Shown here one piece after another: positions 1-10,485 of a stretch of 64,000 bases of DNA. Source of the DNA: Antilocapra americana (taxonomy: Eukaryota; Chordata; Mammalia; Artiodactyla; Antilocapridae); NCBI GenBank assembly GCA_007570785.1, contig ML662465.1, forward strand, positions 3,059,172 through 3,123,171. The letters run 5' to 3'. Every line of letters starts with the position of its first letter. The stretch's first letter is position 1. The notes under the pieces were generated by a model, which did not search any database, was not told where the DNA came from, and saw only the letters and a program-made list of their open reading frames with translations. The translations under genes were made by a program, and so were the position numbers.

Positions 1-1322
1 AGAAGTGGGTCGGATTGCTTACATGGGGCAGTCTTCTGGGTTGTTTTTGGCCAGTCATCTTGCTTGTGCCCATATCTGGCCTGACTCAGGGACCCTTCCT
101 GGTGTGTCTCTGTCTCTCTCAGCTGAGATTGATTCCAGAATGAAGGTTTCTGCAACGTTGGCAGGACACGGTGTGGGCTGGCAACTCCTCCCTCCTTTGG
201 CCCCTTACCTCCTCTAAGGACCTTTTTTGCATGTGTGTGGGCTGAGAAATCCCCTGGACCACAAAAATGAGAAAAATATGATCATTTTGTCTTTGACCCA
301 ATCAGTATTCTCGTTCTGCTGGTCTCTTATCTCAAGGGTCAGCAGGAGACTGGGTACAGCTGCTCGGCCTGGGGTCGATCTATCTACTACCTCAAGTATA
401 AAAGCTCTTAAAGTAAAAGGATGACTTGAAGTGGGTCGATTTTGAAGAGCCCACTCAAACTCCAGTTGGGGAAATGGACTGGAGATGTGGGGGAATTTGA
501 AAATAGAAGTGAGAGGCTATTTAAGGAGAAAGATGGCAGCTTGATCTTAGTGGTGCTGTTTACAAAACTGGAAGATGGTTAGACCCAGCCCTGATCTCTT
601 GCCTTTAGCCCTGACTGAGCTGGGGAGCTCCTGCTGCCATATCTACAAAATGGAGATAATTATTGCTCCTTAAATGGCTCCTAAAACTAGTAAGAGGTTC
701 ACAGGAAATAATAGGATAACAATGAAAAGGCTAATGCGGGAGTTGTGGGAAGAACGAGGCTTTCCATGATGCCACATGGCAGTTCGGGTACATTTGTTTC
801 AAGACCTGGTGATTCCAGTTTGATTGGGGAGATTTATGAGGCATGAAATACAAGGGGATTCATTTTCAAAATCAGAGAGGAAAAGTCTTCTCCTTGTTGT
901 ATGGTTGCACCATGCACTGGGAAGGGGTGGAAGGGAAGGTGCAAATGAGTGACTCAAACATACCACCATGAGCTCTGCTCTCCTCAAAATCTAGGGAAAC
1001 CAAGTCATATTTAGCTGCCTCGGGAAACCAAGAAGCCACTTGGTCATGGGCATGGATCTGGAGCATCTGAAAGGGCCTCTGTGGCTGAGGGTAACCAGAC
1101 TTGTCCCAAATGTGCTGCCACTCTGTGGGCTTGAAGCACCCAGTGTTCAGTAATCATACCTTTTCACACACAACACTGGGGAGGATAACGTTTTATGGGT
1201 ACCACTGTGGTGAAAATGACATGATATAATAGGTAGGAATGTTCTTCCCCCAGATATCTACTTGGCCCCTCCATTGTTTCTGTTCTTTCTGCTCAGGGAC
1301 ACCCCATTCCTTTCTCTACTGA
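1..1322. other. Unassigned single-copy-looking DNA
   Basis: No gene or clear repeat is visible. A weak MIR-like 3' segment may lie near 640-715 (a Cs-and-As 'ctacaaaatggagataatta' phrase resembles the MIR 3' half). Short open frames here have no recognisable domain. Confidence 0.55.
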
Positions 1323-1504
1323 GTTGCTGTTCAGTCCCTAAGTCGTGTCTGACTCTTTTGCGACCCTGTGGACTGTAGCCCACAGACTCCTCTGTCCATG
1401 GGATTTCCCAGGCGAGAATACTGGAGTGGGTTTCCATGTCCTTCTCCAGGGGAAGGATCGAACCTAAATCCCCTGCACTGGTGGCACTGAACCACCAGGG
1501 AAGC
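1323..1504 (-). repeat. Bov-tA SINE, antisense
   Basis: Reads as the reverse complement of the tRNA-Glu-derived Bov-tA SINE, from the 'gactctttt' Bov-A end to the 'ccaccagggaagct' tRNA-like head. It is shorter than full length, with a deletion around the B-box segment near 1455. No clear TSD. Confidence 0.93.
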
Positions 1505-1599
1505 TCTTCTCAATTCAATAGAGAGAGGGTAACTCCTACACACTTCCTCCTGTGTCTCATGACTCCTGGCATATTTTTGTTTTTTTTATTTACAGCCTG

Positions 1600-1722
1600 C
1601 CTGCCCCACTAGGCTGTGAGTTCCAGAAGGGCAGGGGTTTCTGTCTGCTCTGCTCACTTCTCAGACCCTTGGTACCTGGCTTATAATGGCCTTCAGTGAA
1701 CATTTGTTGAATGGATGTGAGC
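1600..1722 (+). repeat. L2 LINE 3' end
   Basis: Typical L2 3' terminus: a 'ccccactaggctgtgagttc' segment, an 'aagggcaggggt' segment, then 'gtgaacatttgttgaatgga'. Ancient mammalian LINE remnant. Confidence 0.8.
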
Positions 1723-1849
1723 AACCTTCTCATGAAGGTGACAAATGTGGAGTGCAGGCTGGGTTTCCTTTCTTTGATTCCCTTGTTGACAGTGGGAGCA
1801 AGGTTTGCCCCAGTTCATCCCAGATCTGTTCTTCCTCTTGAGGTTTGAG

Positions 1850-1936
1850 TACAGGATGGTGTCTGACTGCCTAGGTTCAAATCCTAGCAAAGCTATATTC
1901 CAGATATTTGACTCAGGCCAAGTTAATTCACCATTT
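1850..1936 (+). repeat. MIR SINE core fragment
   Basis: 'tgactgcctaggttcaaatc' matches the MIR tRNA-like B-box region and is followed by a diverged MIR core ending near 'ggccaagttaatt'. Confidence 0.75.
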
Positions 1937-2054
1937 GGTATCAAACTCTCACTTCTTTCCTCTGCCCATCAACCAATCCATCCATATGTCCATTTGTATA
2001 CTCACCCACTATCATCCCACATCCAAACTTTCAAGCATCACCCAGACCATTTAT

Positions 2055-2105
2055 CAATTTGTTCATTTATTCAACAGACATTGATTGAGCATGGGCTTTG
2101 TGCCA
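2055..2105 (-). repeat. L2 3' end fragment, antisense
   Basis: 'ttcatttattcaacagacat' followed by 'tgattgagcatgggctttgt' is the reverse complement of an L2-type 3' terminus. It ends just before the Bov-tA at 2125. Confidence 0.55.
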
Positions 2106-2124
2106 AATTTCCTGTTATGTCTGT

Positions 2125-2339
2125 GCTTCCCTGGTAGCTCAGTCAGTAAAGAATCTGCCTGCAGTTCAGGAGACCCAGGTTCCATCCCTGGGTCGGGAAG
2201 ATCCCCTGGAGAAGGAAATGGCAACTCACTCCAGTATCGTTGCCTGGAAAATCTCATGGACATAGGAGCCTGGTGGGCTGCAGTCCACAGGATCGCGAAG
2301 AGTCAGGCACGACTGAGCAACTAACACTTACTTACTTAG
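2125..2339 (+). repeat. Bov-tA SINE
   Basis: Near full-length: 'gcttccctggtagctcag' head, tRNA-like B box, Bov-A body ('aaggaaatggcaactcactc'), and end at 'cgactgagcaactaacactt'. The tail is (ctta)n-like. Pol III promoter boxes are degenerate. Confidence 0.97.
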
Positions 2340-2356
2340 CGATCCCAAGATACCTA

Positions 2357-2876
2357 AGTGTGATGACTAATTTTATGTGTCACCTTAACTGGGACATGGA
2401 ATGCCCAAATATTTTATTAAACATTATTTCTGGGTATGTCTGTGTTTCTGGATGAGATTAAACTCGAATTGGTAGACTGAGTAAAGCAGTTTGCCTTATC
2501 CAATGGGGTTGAAAGCCTCGATACCTCTGAAGGGCTGAATAGGACAAAAAAAACAAAAGAGTGAGAAAGGCCTCCTGCTCTCTCTCTTTGCCCGTTTTCA
2601 AGCTGGAACACTGGCTGGTCTTCTGTCTTTGGACTTGGACTAGAATTTATCCCACTGGCTTTCTTGGTTCTCAGGCTTTCAGACTCAACTGAACTTACAT
2701 GGTTGGGTTTCCTGGGTCCTCAGCTTGCAGACTGCAGATCTTGGGACTTTGCCTCCATAATGGCATGAGCCAATTCCTTATGATAAATCTCAATTTCTCC
2801 CCTTCCACCCACTCTCTCAATAGACAGATAATGTCCTATTGGTCCTGTTTCTCCAGAGAATCCAGACTAACTCAGT
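2357..2876 (+). repeat. Ancient mammalian interspersed repeat, family uncertain
   Basis: The opening 'gtgatgactaattttatgtg', the internal 'gatgagattaaactcgaatt' and the close 'ctgtttctccagagaatcca' follow a widely dispersed old mammalian repeat, which I think is an L1M-type 3' end or an LTR but cannot name firmly. The following Bov-tA abuts its 3' end. Confidence 0.6.
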
Positions 2877-2886
2877 AAGACAATAT

Positions 2887-3090
2887 TTCTTTGATAGCTC
2901 AGTTGGTAAAGAATCTACCTGCAATGCAGGAGATCCTGATTCGATTCCTGGGTTGGGAAGATCCACTGGAGAAGGGATAGGCTACCCACTGCAATGTTCT
3001 GGCCTGGAGAATTCCATGGACTGTGTAGTCCATGGGGTCGCAAAGAGCCAGACACTACTGAGGTACGTTCAGTTTTTCACTTTCACTTTC
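2887..3090 (+). repeat. Bov-tA SINE
   Basis: Variant head 'ctttgatagctcagttgg', then the standard body and a 'tttcactttcactttc' end. The CpGs have decayed, indicating a moderately old copy. Confidence 0.95.
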
Positions 3091-3599
3091 TATCACAGGT
3101 TCTAGAGCCAGCACCTAGAGCCTCTACACTAGACCTAATGATCATCAGATATGATAACTTGTTAATGGTGATTAACAAAGAGCAGGGGGAGTCACACTGC
3201 TTAGCTGTGGCTGGTCTCCTAGTGATATGCTTATTGGCTGATCCAGTTCACATCACTTCACTCTGTAAGCCAAACAGAGCTGGGAATTGTCCTGTGGAAA
3301 AACTTGTTATGGCCAATTCTCCACCACTTTTTTTTTCTCCCAAGGGAAGTGCAGCCATGAATAGGATCAAGAACAAGACAAAGACATCCCTGAACAATAC
3401 CTTAGGAGGAGGGAGGAACCTAGAGGTCCAAAAATATAATTTCCTGTGCCCACCCCATTCTGTTGTCTTTTTGAGAAGACTCTGGTTTCCCCATGCAATG
3501 ATGCTCAGAATATGTAAATAATCATCAAGGACCTCAACTCAGCATTTCCAGATTTTACCCAAAACCTTTGATCTCCCATGACTCTATCACTTCTAATTC
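3091..3599. other. Unassigned DNA
   Basis: No repeat or gene recognised. A 175-codon open frame runs from inside the preceding SINE to about 3521 but shows no domain. Confidence 0.5.
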
Positions 3600-3606
3600 T
3601 ATAACA

Positions 3607-3831
3607 TGTGTGCGTGCTAAGTCACTTCAGTTGTGTCCAACTCTTTGTGGAATGGTGGACTGTAACCCACCAGGCTTCTCCATCCATGGAATTCTCTAGG
3701 CAAGAATACTGGAGTGGGTTGCCATGATGTCCTCCAGGGGATCCTCCTGATCCAGGGATCAAACCCATGTCTTCTGCAGCTCCTCCATTGCAGGTGGATT
3801 CTTTTACCACTGAGCCACCAGGGAAGCCCTG
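3607..3831 (-). repeat. Bov-tA SINE, antisense, with TSD
   Basis: Reverse complement of Bov-tA from 'gtgctaagtcacttcagttg' to 'ccaccagggaagcc', with a small insertion near 'tcttctgcagctcctccatt'. A short TSD 'tataaca' is seen at 3600-3606 and 3832-3838. Confidence 0.95.
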
Positions 3832-3844
3832 TATAACACGACCC

Positions 3845-3978
3845 TCCAGTAAAATTTAAGCTCCATGAGGGCAGGGGTTTTCATCTCTTTGTTCAAGACT
3901 ATGTCCCCAAACCCAGAATAGTACTTGGCACATGGCAAGTGCTCAGTACATATTTATTGAAAATGAATTCTTGAAATG
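3845..3978 (+). repeat. L2 LINE 3' end
   Basis: 'taagctccatgagggcaggg', 'agtacttggcacatggcaag' and 'tgctcagtacatatttattg' are the classical L2 3' end. Confidence 0.85.
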
Positions 3979-4405
3979 TTTGCTTCCTGGGTCTCACTTA
4001 GATTTGGAGTCCTTGGTTTGAATTCTCTAAAATTCTTGGCACATGATGTACACTTCATCAACACCAATTCCTTCTCTTCTTCCTTCCTACCTATTCTTGA
4101 TATTGCAATTACTGGCTGGGGTCACTGCAGTTACTCTTTTGGGTGGCAACCCAAATATTCCATCACTAACTTCATTTTGACATCTCCTTAGGGCATGTTA
4201 TCTTCCTTTTGCACCCATATCTGTGACTTAGTAGCACCTTCCTTCAGTTTGTCCTTTGCACAGTACCTAAGGTGTCAGGAAACCAATGCCCAAGAACATG
4301 AAAGATGGGCTTCAATAACAAATACCGCCTTGGAAAGGCTGGAAGCAGGTGGTCATGTTCTCTGCTCCTTTAAAAACAAACCTGTATGCTGATCTGATCA
4401 GGCAT
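3979..4405. other. Unassigned DNA
   Basis: Pyrimidine-leaning single-copy-looking sequence. No recognised repeat or coding signal. Confidence 0.5.
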
Positions 4406-4407
4406 GA

Positions 4408-4530
4408 TTTATATCCAGTAAGCATTCATTGAATATCTCTATGTGCCAGATCCTATGCTAGATGTTTTCAATATATCTGTTGATTAATCCACACAACAAC
4501 GTATCTGACAACATCTACTGAAGTTATAGA
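4408..4530 (-). repeat. MIR fragment, antisense
   Basis: 'attcattgaatatctctatg', 'tgccagatcctatgct' and 'taatccacacaacaacgt' are the MIR 3' half read on the minus strand. Confidence 0.7.
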
Positions 4531-4712
4531 GGCTTAATATGACCATAGATCAAGGGAAACATTCCAAGTGAAAAAAAAAATCACTTCATAATTCCGCATC
4601 TATTCCTCTTCTTTATTAGGAATTGGTTAATTATCCAGAAGGCAGAGTGATTTAAATGTGCAGACATCTGCATATAGACATTGCTTTGCTTCTTTCTTTA
4701 GTCTAGCTTTGT

Positions 4713-4765
4713 GGTTCTCAAACTTTAATGTGCCTAAGAAAAACTTTACAGGCTTGTATAATAAA
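4713..4765 (+). repeat. MER5A-like DNA transposon fragment
   Basis: 'gtggttctcaaactttaatg' is the terminal sequence of MER5-type nonautonomous hAT elements. Only the left end is recognisable. Confidence 0.6.
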
Positions 4766-5797
4766 ACCTCATAGACTGTGCTTTAAGGGTGATTTAAGGA
4801 ATTCTCAAGGGTAATGCTCACTCTGGATATTGAGTGAGTCTCACATGCTCACTCTAGAAGCTAGCCTAATAAATGCAACTTGACTCCATTCTATGACCTC
4901 ATCTTTCCAACACAGGCTCCTCACAAGATCCCTGATGCATTCTTAGGGCCAGGGAAGGGGGCCCAGGCTGGTGGAGGACTCATTAGCTCTTTCTGGCACC
5001 ATTCCACTATTCTTATAACTCAGTGTTACTGATTCTTTCTGTTGTTGCTTGGAGGTCTGGCATCTCCAAATGAAGATCTCTTATGACTATTTATGACTGC
5101 ATATTCTTTGGATGGTGGTACCAATCTTCTACATGGCTCCCCGGGCTCTCCATGGGGAGGGATACCATGCGGCAGTGCAGGACCCTCAGGTTCCTCTTGA
5201 GAATCTTGCCACTTTTATGTCTTTATGTTGGCATTTGGGGTGTCTTTAATTGATTCTCGAGGATGCTCCTTTTCCTGGAGGAAATTAGGTACGCCCTTTC
5301 CATGTTCCTCTGCATAATGAAAAGAATGGGCTGTTCTCTAGGTAGGGCCCTGAAGGCTTTATAAACAATCATCCCCAATATCTTTCAGCCCATATACCTC
5401 GGGGAATCCTGGCCAACATGGGCATAGCTCAATGATTAATGGCTCCTCCAGGATGGATGAAAGGACCATAAACATCCAAGTTCTGGGAGGTTTCATGTGA
5501 TTTACTCAATTCTTCTTTTCAAGGAGAACTCTGGGACTGCAAATGGCTTCCAGGCAAGTCTTGCTCTTTGCATGTTCCAGCTGCATCGTCTAAGAAAAAG
5601 TTTCTCAACTGATCCATCTCCCACTTTCATTTTCTGTAAAATTATCCATAAGAGAGTTGTGAAAATTTGGAGAAAGGAAAAGAAGGGACTGACATTCAGT
5701 GATGGCAGTATGCCTGCTACTCACAGATAGAATTTCATGGAAGGACTATTAACAAAATTATGAAAGTAGAATTAATAATAATAATAATGAGAGGGGG
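4766..5797. other. Unassigned DNA with a short ATA microsatellite
   Basis: No gene or dispersed repeat recognised. A small (ATA)n run lies at 5771-5789. Confidence 0.5.
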
Positions 5798-5995
5798 AAT
5801 ATTTACAATGAGCCTGGTTCCAGGCCGACTGTTCTCTGTGCATCTTCTCATAGGGTTCACAGGGTCCTATAGAGTAGGCGGGGCTATTTGTCTGCAGAGA
5901 AACTGAAACACAGAGAGGTTAAGCAACTTGCCCCAAGCAGCACAGCCCAAACTGTGGGGATCCAGGATTCAAACTACCAACACACTGGCACAAAA
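5798..5995 (-). repeat. MIR SINE, antisense
   Basis: 'cacagagaggttaagcaact' and 'aggattcaaactaccaacac' are hallmark minus-strand MIR segments. Much of the element is present. Confidence 0.82.
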
Positions 5996-6150
5996 GCCCA
6001 CATTTGCTATCTTATCTCCTGGTATCACTGTTCCAAGTTTTTGCATGTGGAAAATAAAACTACAAGAGACAGAACAACTGGCCTCCAGTGACACAGCTTG
6101 TAAAAAGCCTATCCAGGGTCTGCCTGATCCTGAAACATGCCACCTCTAGG

Positions 6151-6488
6151 ATTTGCTTAATGGATTTTATTTATTTTTGGCTGTGCTGGGTCTTCACTGT
6201 TGCACAGGCTTTTCTCTAGGTGCGGCAAGCAGGGGCTACTCTCCAGGTGCGGTGTGCAGGTTTCTCATTATGGTGGTCTCTCATTGTAGAGCACAGGCTC
6301 TACAGGGAGTGGGCTTTAGTAGTTGCAGTATGGGGACTCAGTGGTTCCAGTTTTCAGGCTCTAGAGCGCAGGTGAAGCAGTTATGGCACATGGATGTAGT
6401 TGCTCCGTGGCATGTGGGATCTTTCTGGACCAGGGATTGACCTCATGTCTCCTGCATTGGCAGGCAGATTCTCTACCAAGGAGGCCTG
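6151..6488 (-). repeat. CHR-type tRNA-Glu SINE, antisense, with TSD
   Basis: Starts with a 'tttatttatttttggctgtg' tail complement, repeats the 'tagttgcagtatggggactc' style modules, and ends at 'ggcaggcagattctctacca'. The cetartiodactyl CHR/ART2 family, long form. TSD 'cctctagg' at 6143-6150 and 6489-6496. Confidence 0.88.
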
Positions 6489-6496
6489 CCTCTAGG

Positions 6497-7018
6497 GTTA
6501 ATACGACCATACTGTCAAGGCTAGCAGACCAGTTCCTGGCATGAAGGAAGCATTTGGCATACGTGAACAGCCTTGTCTCTTTCCTTCAAGTGTCCTTGTC
6601 CTTCTAGCTGCTCTTCAGACACTCTCTGCAATGACACTTGGTAAGCTGTCCCTTTTCACAGACCTACTGTAACCTCTCTGGCTTGGTCATCAAGCCCTCG
6701 TCCACCACCAGGCTTGACAACAGCTTGCAGAATCAGGCTGGATACACCTTCCGTCAGGCCTGACAGGTGGTACCTGCTCTGCTCTCAGCTGCCACAGGCT
6801 GGGAGCTGCCCTTCCACCTTTCAGCTGAAAGAAGTCAACCTGCACCATCTGGAGATGCAGACGGTCCTGCTCTGATTTCTAGGGGTCCTTAGGTTGCTTC
6901 CTTATATGCACTTTCTCTGAGAGGTGCCGAGAGGTTTGAATAAAGATCTTCTAGGATGGAGAGTGAGGCTCAGACCACTCTGTTATACCTGCTGAGAAAA
7001 ACTCCCAATTCTAGGGAC
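6497..7018. other. Unassigned DNA
   Basis: Moderately GC-rich single-copy-looking sequence. No recognised repeat or gene. Confidence 0.5.
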
Positions 7019-7086
7019 ACGTGTGTGCAGGTGTGCATGTTCGTGCATACAAACACACATTTACACAGACCACACACATACACACG
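7019..7086. repeat. CA/TG-rich low-complexity stretch
   Basis: Imperfect GT-rich then CA-rich sequence ('acgtgtgtgcaggtgtgcat' to 'ccacacacatacacacgg'). Confidence 0.75.
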
Positions 7087-7649
7087 GAGCCTCTGCAGGG
7101 ACCCTGGAGCAACTCTCCAAGCAGGCGACAAACAAGAGAAGACAGATCCTCCAGGCAGACTCATTCAGAAACAATTCAGCTTCTGTTATTGGTGTGTCTT
7201 GACTATACTAGAAGAAAACAGCTGGATGTATTTTGTGGATTTACAGGATGTCTTTTGGATGGTTTGACATAAAATGTAACCTACATGGCTTAAGAATAAT
7301 TTACGATCAGGGATGCTTGCAGAGATCCCAAATAGAAAAGAGAGTTTTGTTCCAGAGCAGATGAAACAGAGAAGGTGAGAGGCCTGTGTGATGGCTAATT
7401 GGAGAAGGCATGGCATCCCTGCTCACCCACCCAGGATACATGAAACTACGATTCACCATCTGATCTGAAGCCCTAATCACAGGTGCTGGTTTGTAATGTG
7501 CAGCCTCCCCCACATTAAATAACCTCACACTTTAAACTCCTCCCTCATTCATTCATTGAGCATAACTGACATGGATGTGTTTGGGGCATTGTACTTGAAG
7601 TAAGAGTTGAATAAGCTCATCAGCCTCCCATTCACAGCACAGTCAGCCA
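7087..7649. other. Unassigned DNA
   Basis: No recognisable repeat or gene. It grades into the AC-rich tract that follows. Confidence 0.5.
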
Positions 7650-8036
7650 GCCAGTACAACCAACAACCAAACAACCCAAACATAATCCACAGTATCATCA
7701 AACACCATCGCAACTAACCACACACCTTGACAGCCAATCAATCATGACAGCCAACCAAACCTCACAGCACAAAACCAGCCATCACCACGGTTGGTCACTT
7801 TCTCAACCAACCACCCACTACAACCTACTAGACAAGATTGCAAATAACCACAACAATCCATCAACCACAACCATAGTTAATCAAAGACCATCAAAGCTAA
7901 TCAATCATCTCAACCAACTTCTAACACAACCAACCACCAACATAAACAACCAATCAAATACTCAACCAGTCACCCTCACAACCCAACACCACCACAGTCA
8001 ACCTACAGCTAGTACATTCATCAGCCACCACTGTTA
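7650..8036. repeat. Degenerate AC-rich, G-poor tract (CAACCA-like units)
   Basis: About 390 bp dominated by CAACCA, CAACAACC, CAATCA and ACCACC words with no fixed register. G is nearly absent: 7 in the 180 bases 7801-7980. A 97-codon frame (7744-8037) exists only because stop codons are rare in this composition. It translates to an N/Q/H/T-rich low-complexity string and is not called a gene. It looks like an old, heavily mutated simple-sequence expansion. Confidence 0.8.
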
Positions 8037-8039
8037 GGT

Positions 8040-8580
8040 AACTTTTATTTAGTATTTTCTATATGCCAGGAGGGCTTTCCTGGTGGCTCAGATGGTAAAG
8101 AATCTGCCTACAATGCAGGAGACCTGGGTTCAATCCCTGGGTGGGGAAGATCCCCTGGAGAAGGAAATGGCAACCCATTCCTGTATTCTTGTCTGGGAAA
8201 TCCCACGGACAGAGGAGTCTGGCGGGCTATGTCCATGGGGGTCACAAAAAGTCAGACATGACTGAGAGACTAATGACTAACACTTGCAATTCACATGCCA
8301 GGAACTGTGTTAATTACTTCCTTTGGGTTGGCTCATGTTATCCTACCTAACCCAGTAGGATAGACATTACTGCTGTTGCTGCTACTATTACCACTAGTAT
8401 GATATTACATCATATTAGTTATATTATACCCTGAGGCAGGAATCATCACAACCACCAATGCAGAAGGTGTGCTGGAGAGGTTAAGTAGATTGCTCAAGGT
8501 CACACAGCTGGTAAAGGGCAGATTTGGAAATGGAACGCAGGCGCTCTGGTTTGAAGCTAAACACTCATGCACTAAACAAA
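8040..8580 (-). repeat. MIR SINE, antisense, split by Bov-tA
   Basis: Left piece ends in the 'tatatgccagga' segment. The right piece resumes with 'actgtgttaattac' and later carries 'ggttaagtagattgctcaag' and 'gtcacacagctggtaaaggg'. One MIR interrupted by the SINE at 8072-8294. Confidence 0.82.
8072..8294 (+). repeat. Bov-tA SINE nested in MIR, with TSD
   Basis: Full-length copy from 'gctttcctggtggctcag' to 'gagagactaatgactaacac'. TSD 'atgccagga' at 8063-8071 and 8295-8303 marks the insertion into MIR. Confidence 0.97.
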
Positions 8581-9730
8581 ATTTCTCTGAATGCTTCGCA
8601 TCATAGGTAGACTGGGCACCTCCCCAGGGACCAGGGCTATGCACTGCCACCCCACAAGAGGTCTGTCCTCTTGGTGGGAACATCTCTTGTCCATACCATG
8701 TGGGTGTTAAGCACTCCGCTAAGTCCTGGGAGAGACAGCCCATCATGTTTCCAGGTGAACCCTGCATGTTCTTTGCTGAGAGTGCCAAACCACCAGACTG
8801 CTCTGATACTGCTCAGGTACTGAGCCATTTCTCCAGCTGGCCACATGGACAACTTAGTAGGTCAAGGCAACCACGGACTTGCTCATTCTCCGGGGAGGGG
8901 ACAGCCTCATTCATGCTTGCTTCTCACGGTGCTGGGCTCTTGGCGCTTGGCTCCTCGGCAGTAAAACAGAGTGGGCAGCATTTATTTGGGGAGTGAGGGA
9001 GCCAGAGGCACAGGTAGGTCCTGGGTTTGGGACTTGCTCAGAAGAATGACAGGTGTTCCTTGGTTCCCTTAGGGAGCCTGGGTTCACCTGAATCCCAGTT
9101 TTGGTACCAGATTGTCCCTTACGGGGAAAGCAAGGGTCCCTGGTGAGCAGGTGGTTCATTATGCAACTCTCTAGGGAAGGCATGGGGCTTGCTCTGAACA
9201 AATCCAGGGGATTGAAATCCTATTCATTCTAAGTATATACATCTAGCCCCTCAGAGGTGCCCAGTCTGCATGGCCAGCAGCATGCCTGCCCTTGACTTGA
9301 ATGGTCCAGTCACATAAGCTCGAGCCCCCTCAGGCATTTGTGAAAAACACCTGGCACACCCTTCATGATCCTGGCCCTTCCAGGTGTCACTAAATAAGCA
9401 GGTGTGGAAAGTTGAACCCCCAACGTGTTTAAAGAACAGTTAGTCGACACGTTTCACGTTAAAGTCTTGGGAAAACATCCCTGTACAATTGAAGTGGTAT
9501 GGAGGGAGAAACTGTTTTCTTGACAATGACAGCAGGGGGTGAAGAAAGGCGGGAGAGAAGGAAGCGGCAGTGGCTGCTCTGCCTTGGGTCCAATATGTGC
9601 AGATGCAGAGACCCAACTAAACTGTGGTCAGGTTATCAGAAAATACAGAGAAGAAAACCTAAAACCTGAAGACCACTTGATGGAAAAGCGAAGGAAGGAA
9701 TCCATATTTCTTAAAGGTCAAGGGATTCCT
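8581..9730. other. Unassigned DNA
   Basis: Relatively GC-rich single-copy-looking block. Short antiparallel open frames are present but have no domain or splice context I can defend. Confidence 0.5.
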
Positions 9731-9731
9731 G

Positions 9732-10015
9732 CATTTCATTCATTTGGCTATGAGTCAGGCACTGTTCCAGATGTTTGGAAAATGGATGGCAATTCTTACC
9801 CTCATGGTGCCAATGATCCAATGAATGCATCAGACAACAGAAGATAAGCAAATAAATATGATGCACTTGTTTGTAATTACAAGGACTATAAAGAAAAATA
9901 AAACAGTATCGAGAGGGAGGGTTCAATGAGGGGATGACATTTGAGCAGAGGCCCTGAGTGATGTGAGGAAACAGGCATTGGGATTAACTGGGGGAGTCAG
10001 CATTCCAGGCACATC
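9732..10015 (-). repeat. L2 LINE, antisense
   Basis: 'gagtcaggcactgttccaga', 'cttaccctcatggtgcc' and 'gatgacatttgagcagaggc' are in the order expected for the reverse complement of an L2 3' region. Confidence 0.7.
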
Positions 10016-10044
10016 TCAGATAAATTCCATTGAAAATTCACGAC

Positions 10045-10185
10045 CTGTTTTATAAACCCATTTTACAGATGAGAACATTGAGGGCCAGAGAGATGAGCTG
10101 ACAGGTCTGGAGTTGGGAAGCTTGTCATTGGCAGAGCTGAGGTTGGAACCTGCCCTGGTCTGACTTTCCATCAACTGCTCTTTCA
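10045..10185 (-). repeat. MIR fragment, antisense
   Basis: 'cccattttacagatgagaac' through 'gaggttggaacctgccctgg' matches minus-strand MIR. Confidence 0.78.
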
Positions 10186-10274
10186 ATGACACTCAACTGC
10201 CTGTCTGCTGTGACATTTCATTGAGGCTTTCATCAGTGTTCAGTTCCTCAGATAACTAAAGATAGATTCTATCT

Positions 10275-10485
10275 TGTGTGTTCGGTCACGAAGTTGTGCC
10301 CAACTCTTTTGTGACCCCACGGACTGTAGCCCACCAGGCCCCTCTGCCCATGGGATTTCCCAGGCAAGAATACCGGAGTGGGTTGCCATTTCCTTCTCCA
10401 GCGGATCTTCCTGACCCCAGGATCAAACCCACATCTCCAGCATTGGTAAGCAGATTCTATACCATTGAGCCACCTGGGACAAGGC
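10275..10485 (-). repeat. Bov-tA SINE, antisense
   Basis: Reverse complement of Bov-tA, ending at 'ccattgagccacctgggaca'. Near full length. Confidence 0.95.

Noticed and set aside
2994..3521. 175-codon plus-strand open frame
   Set aside because: Starts inside a Bov-tA SINE, no domain, no splice or promoter context, ordinary for chance in low-stop sequence.
7744..8037. 97-codon N/Q/H-rich protein (prion-like)
   Set aside because: The frame follows from the G-poor composition; no initiation or expression evidence.
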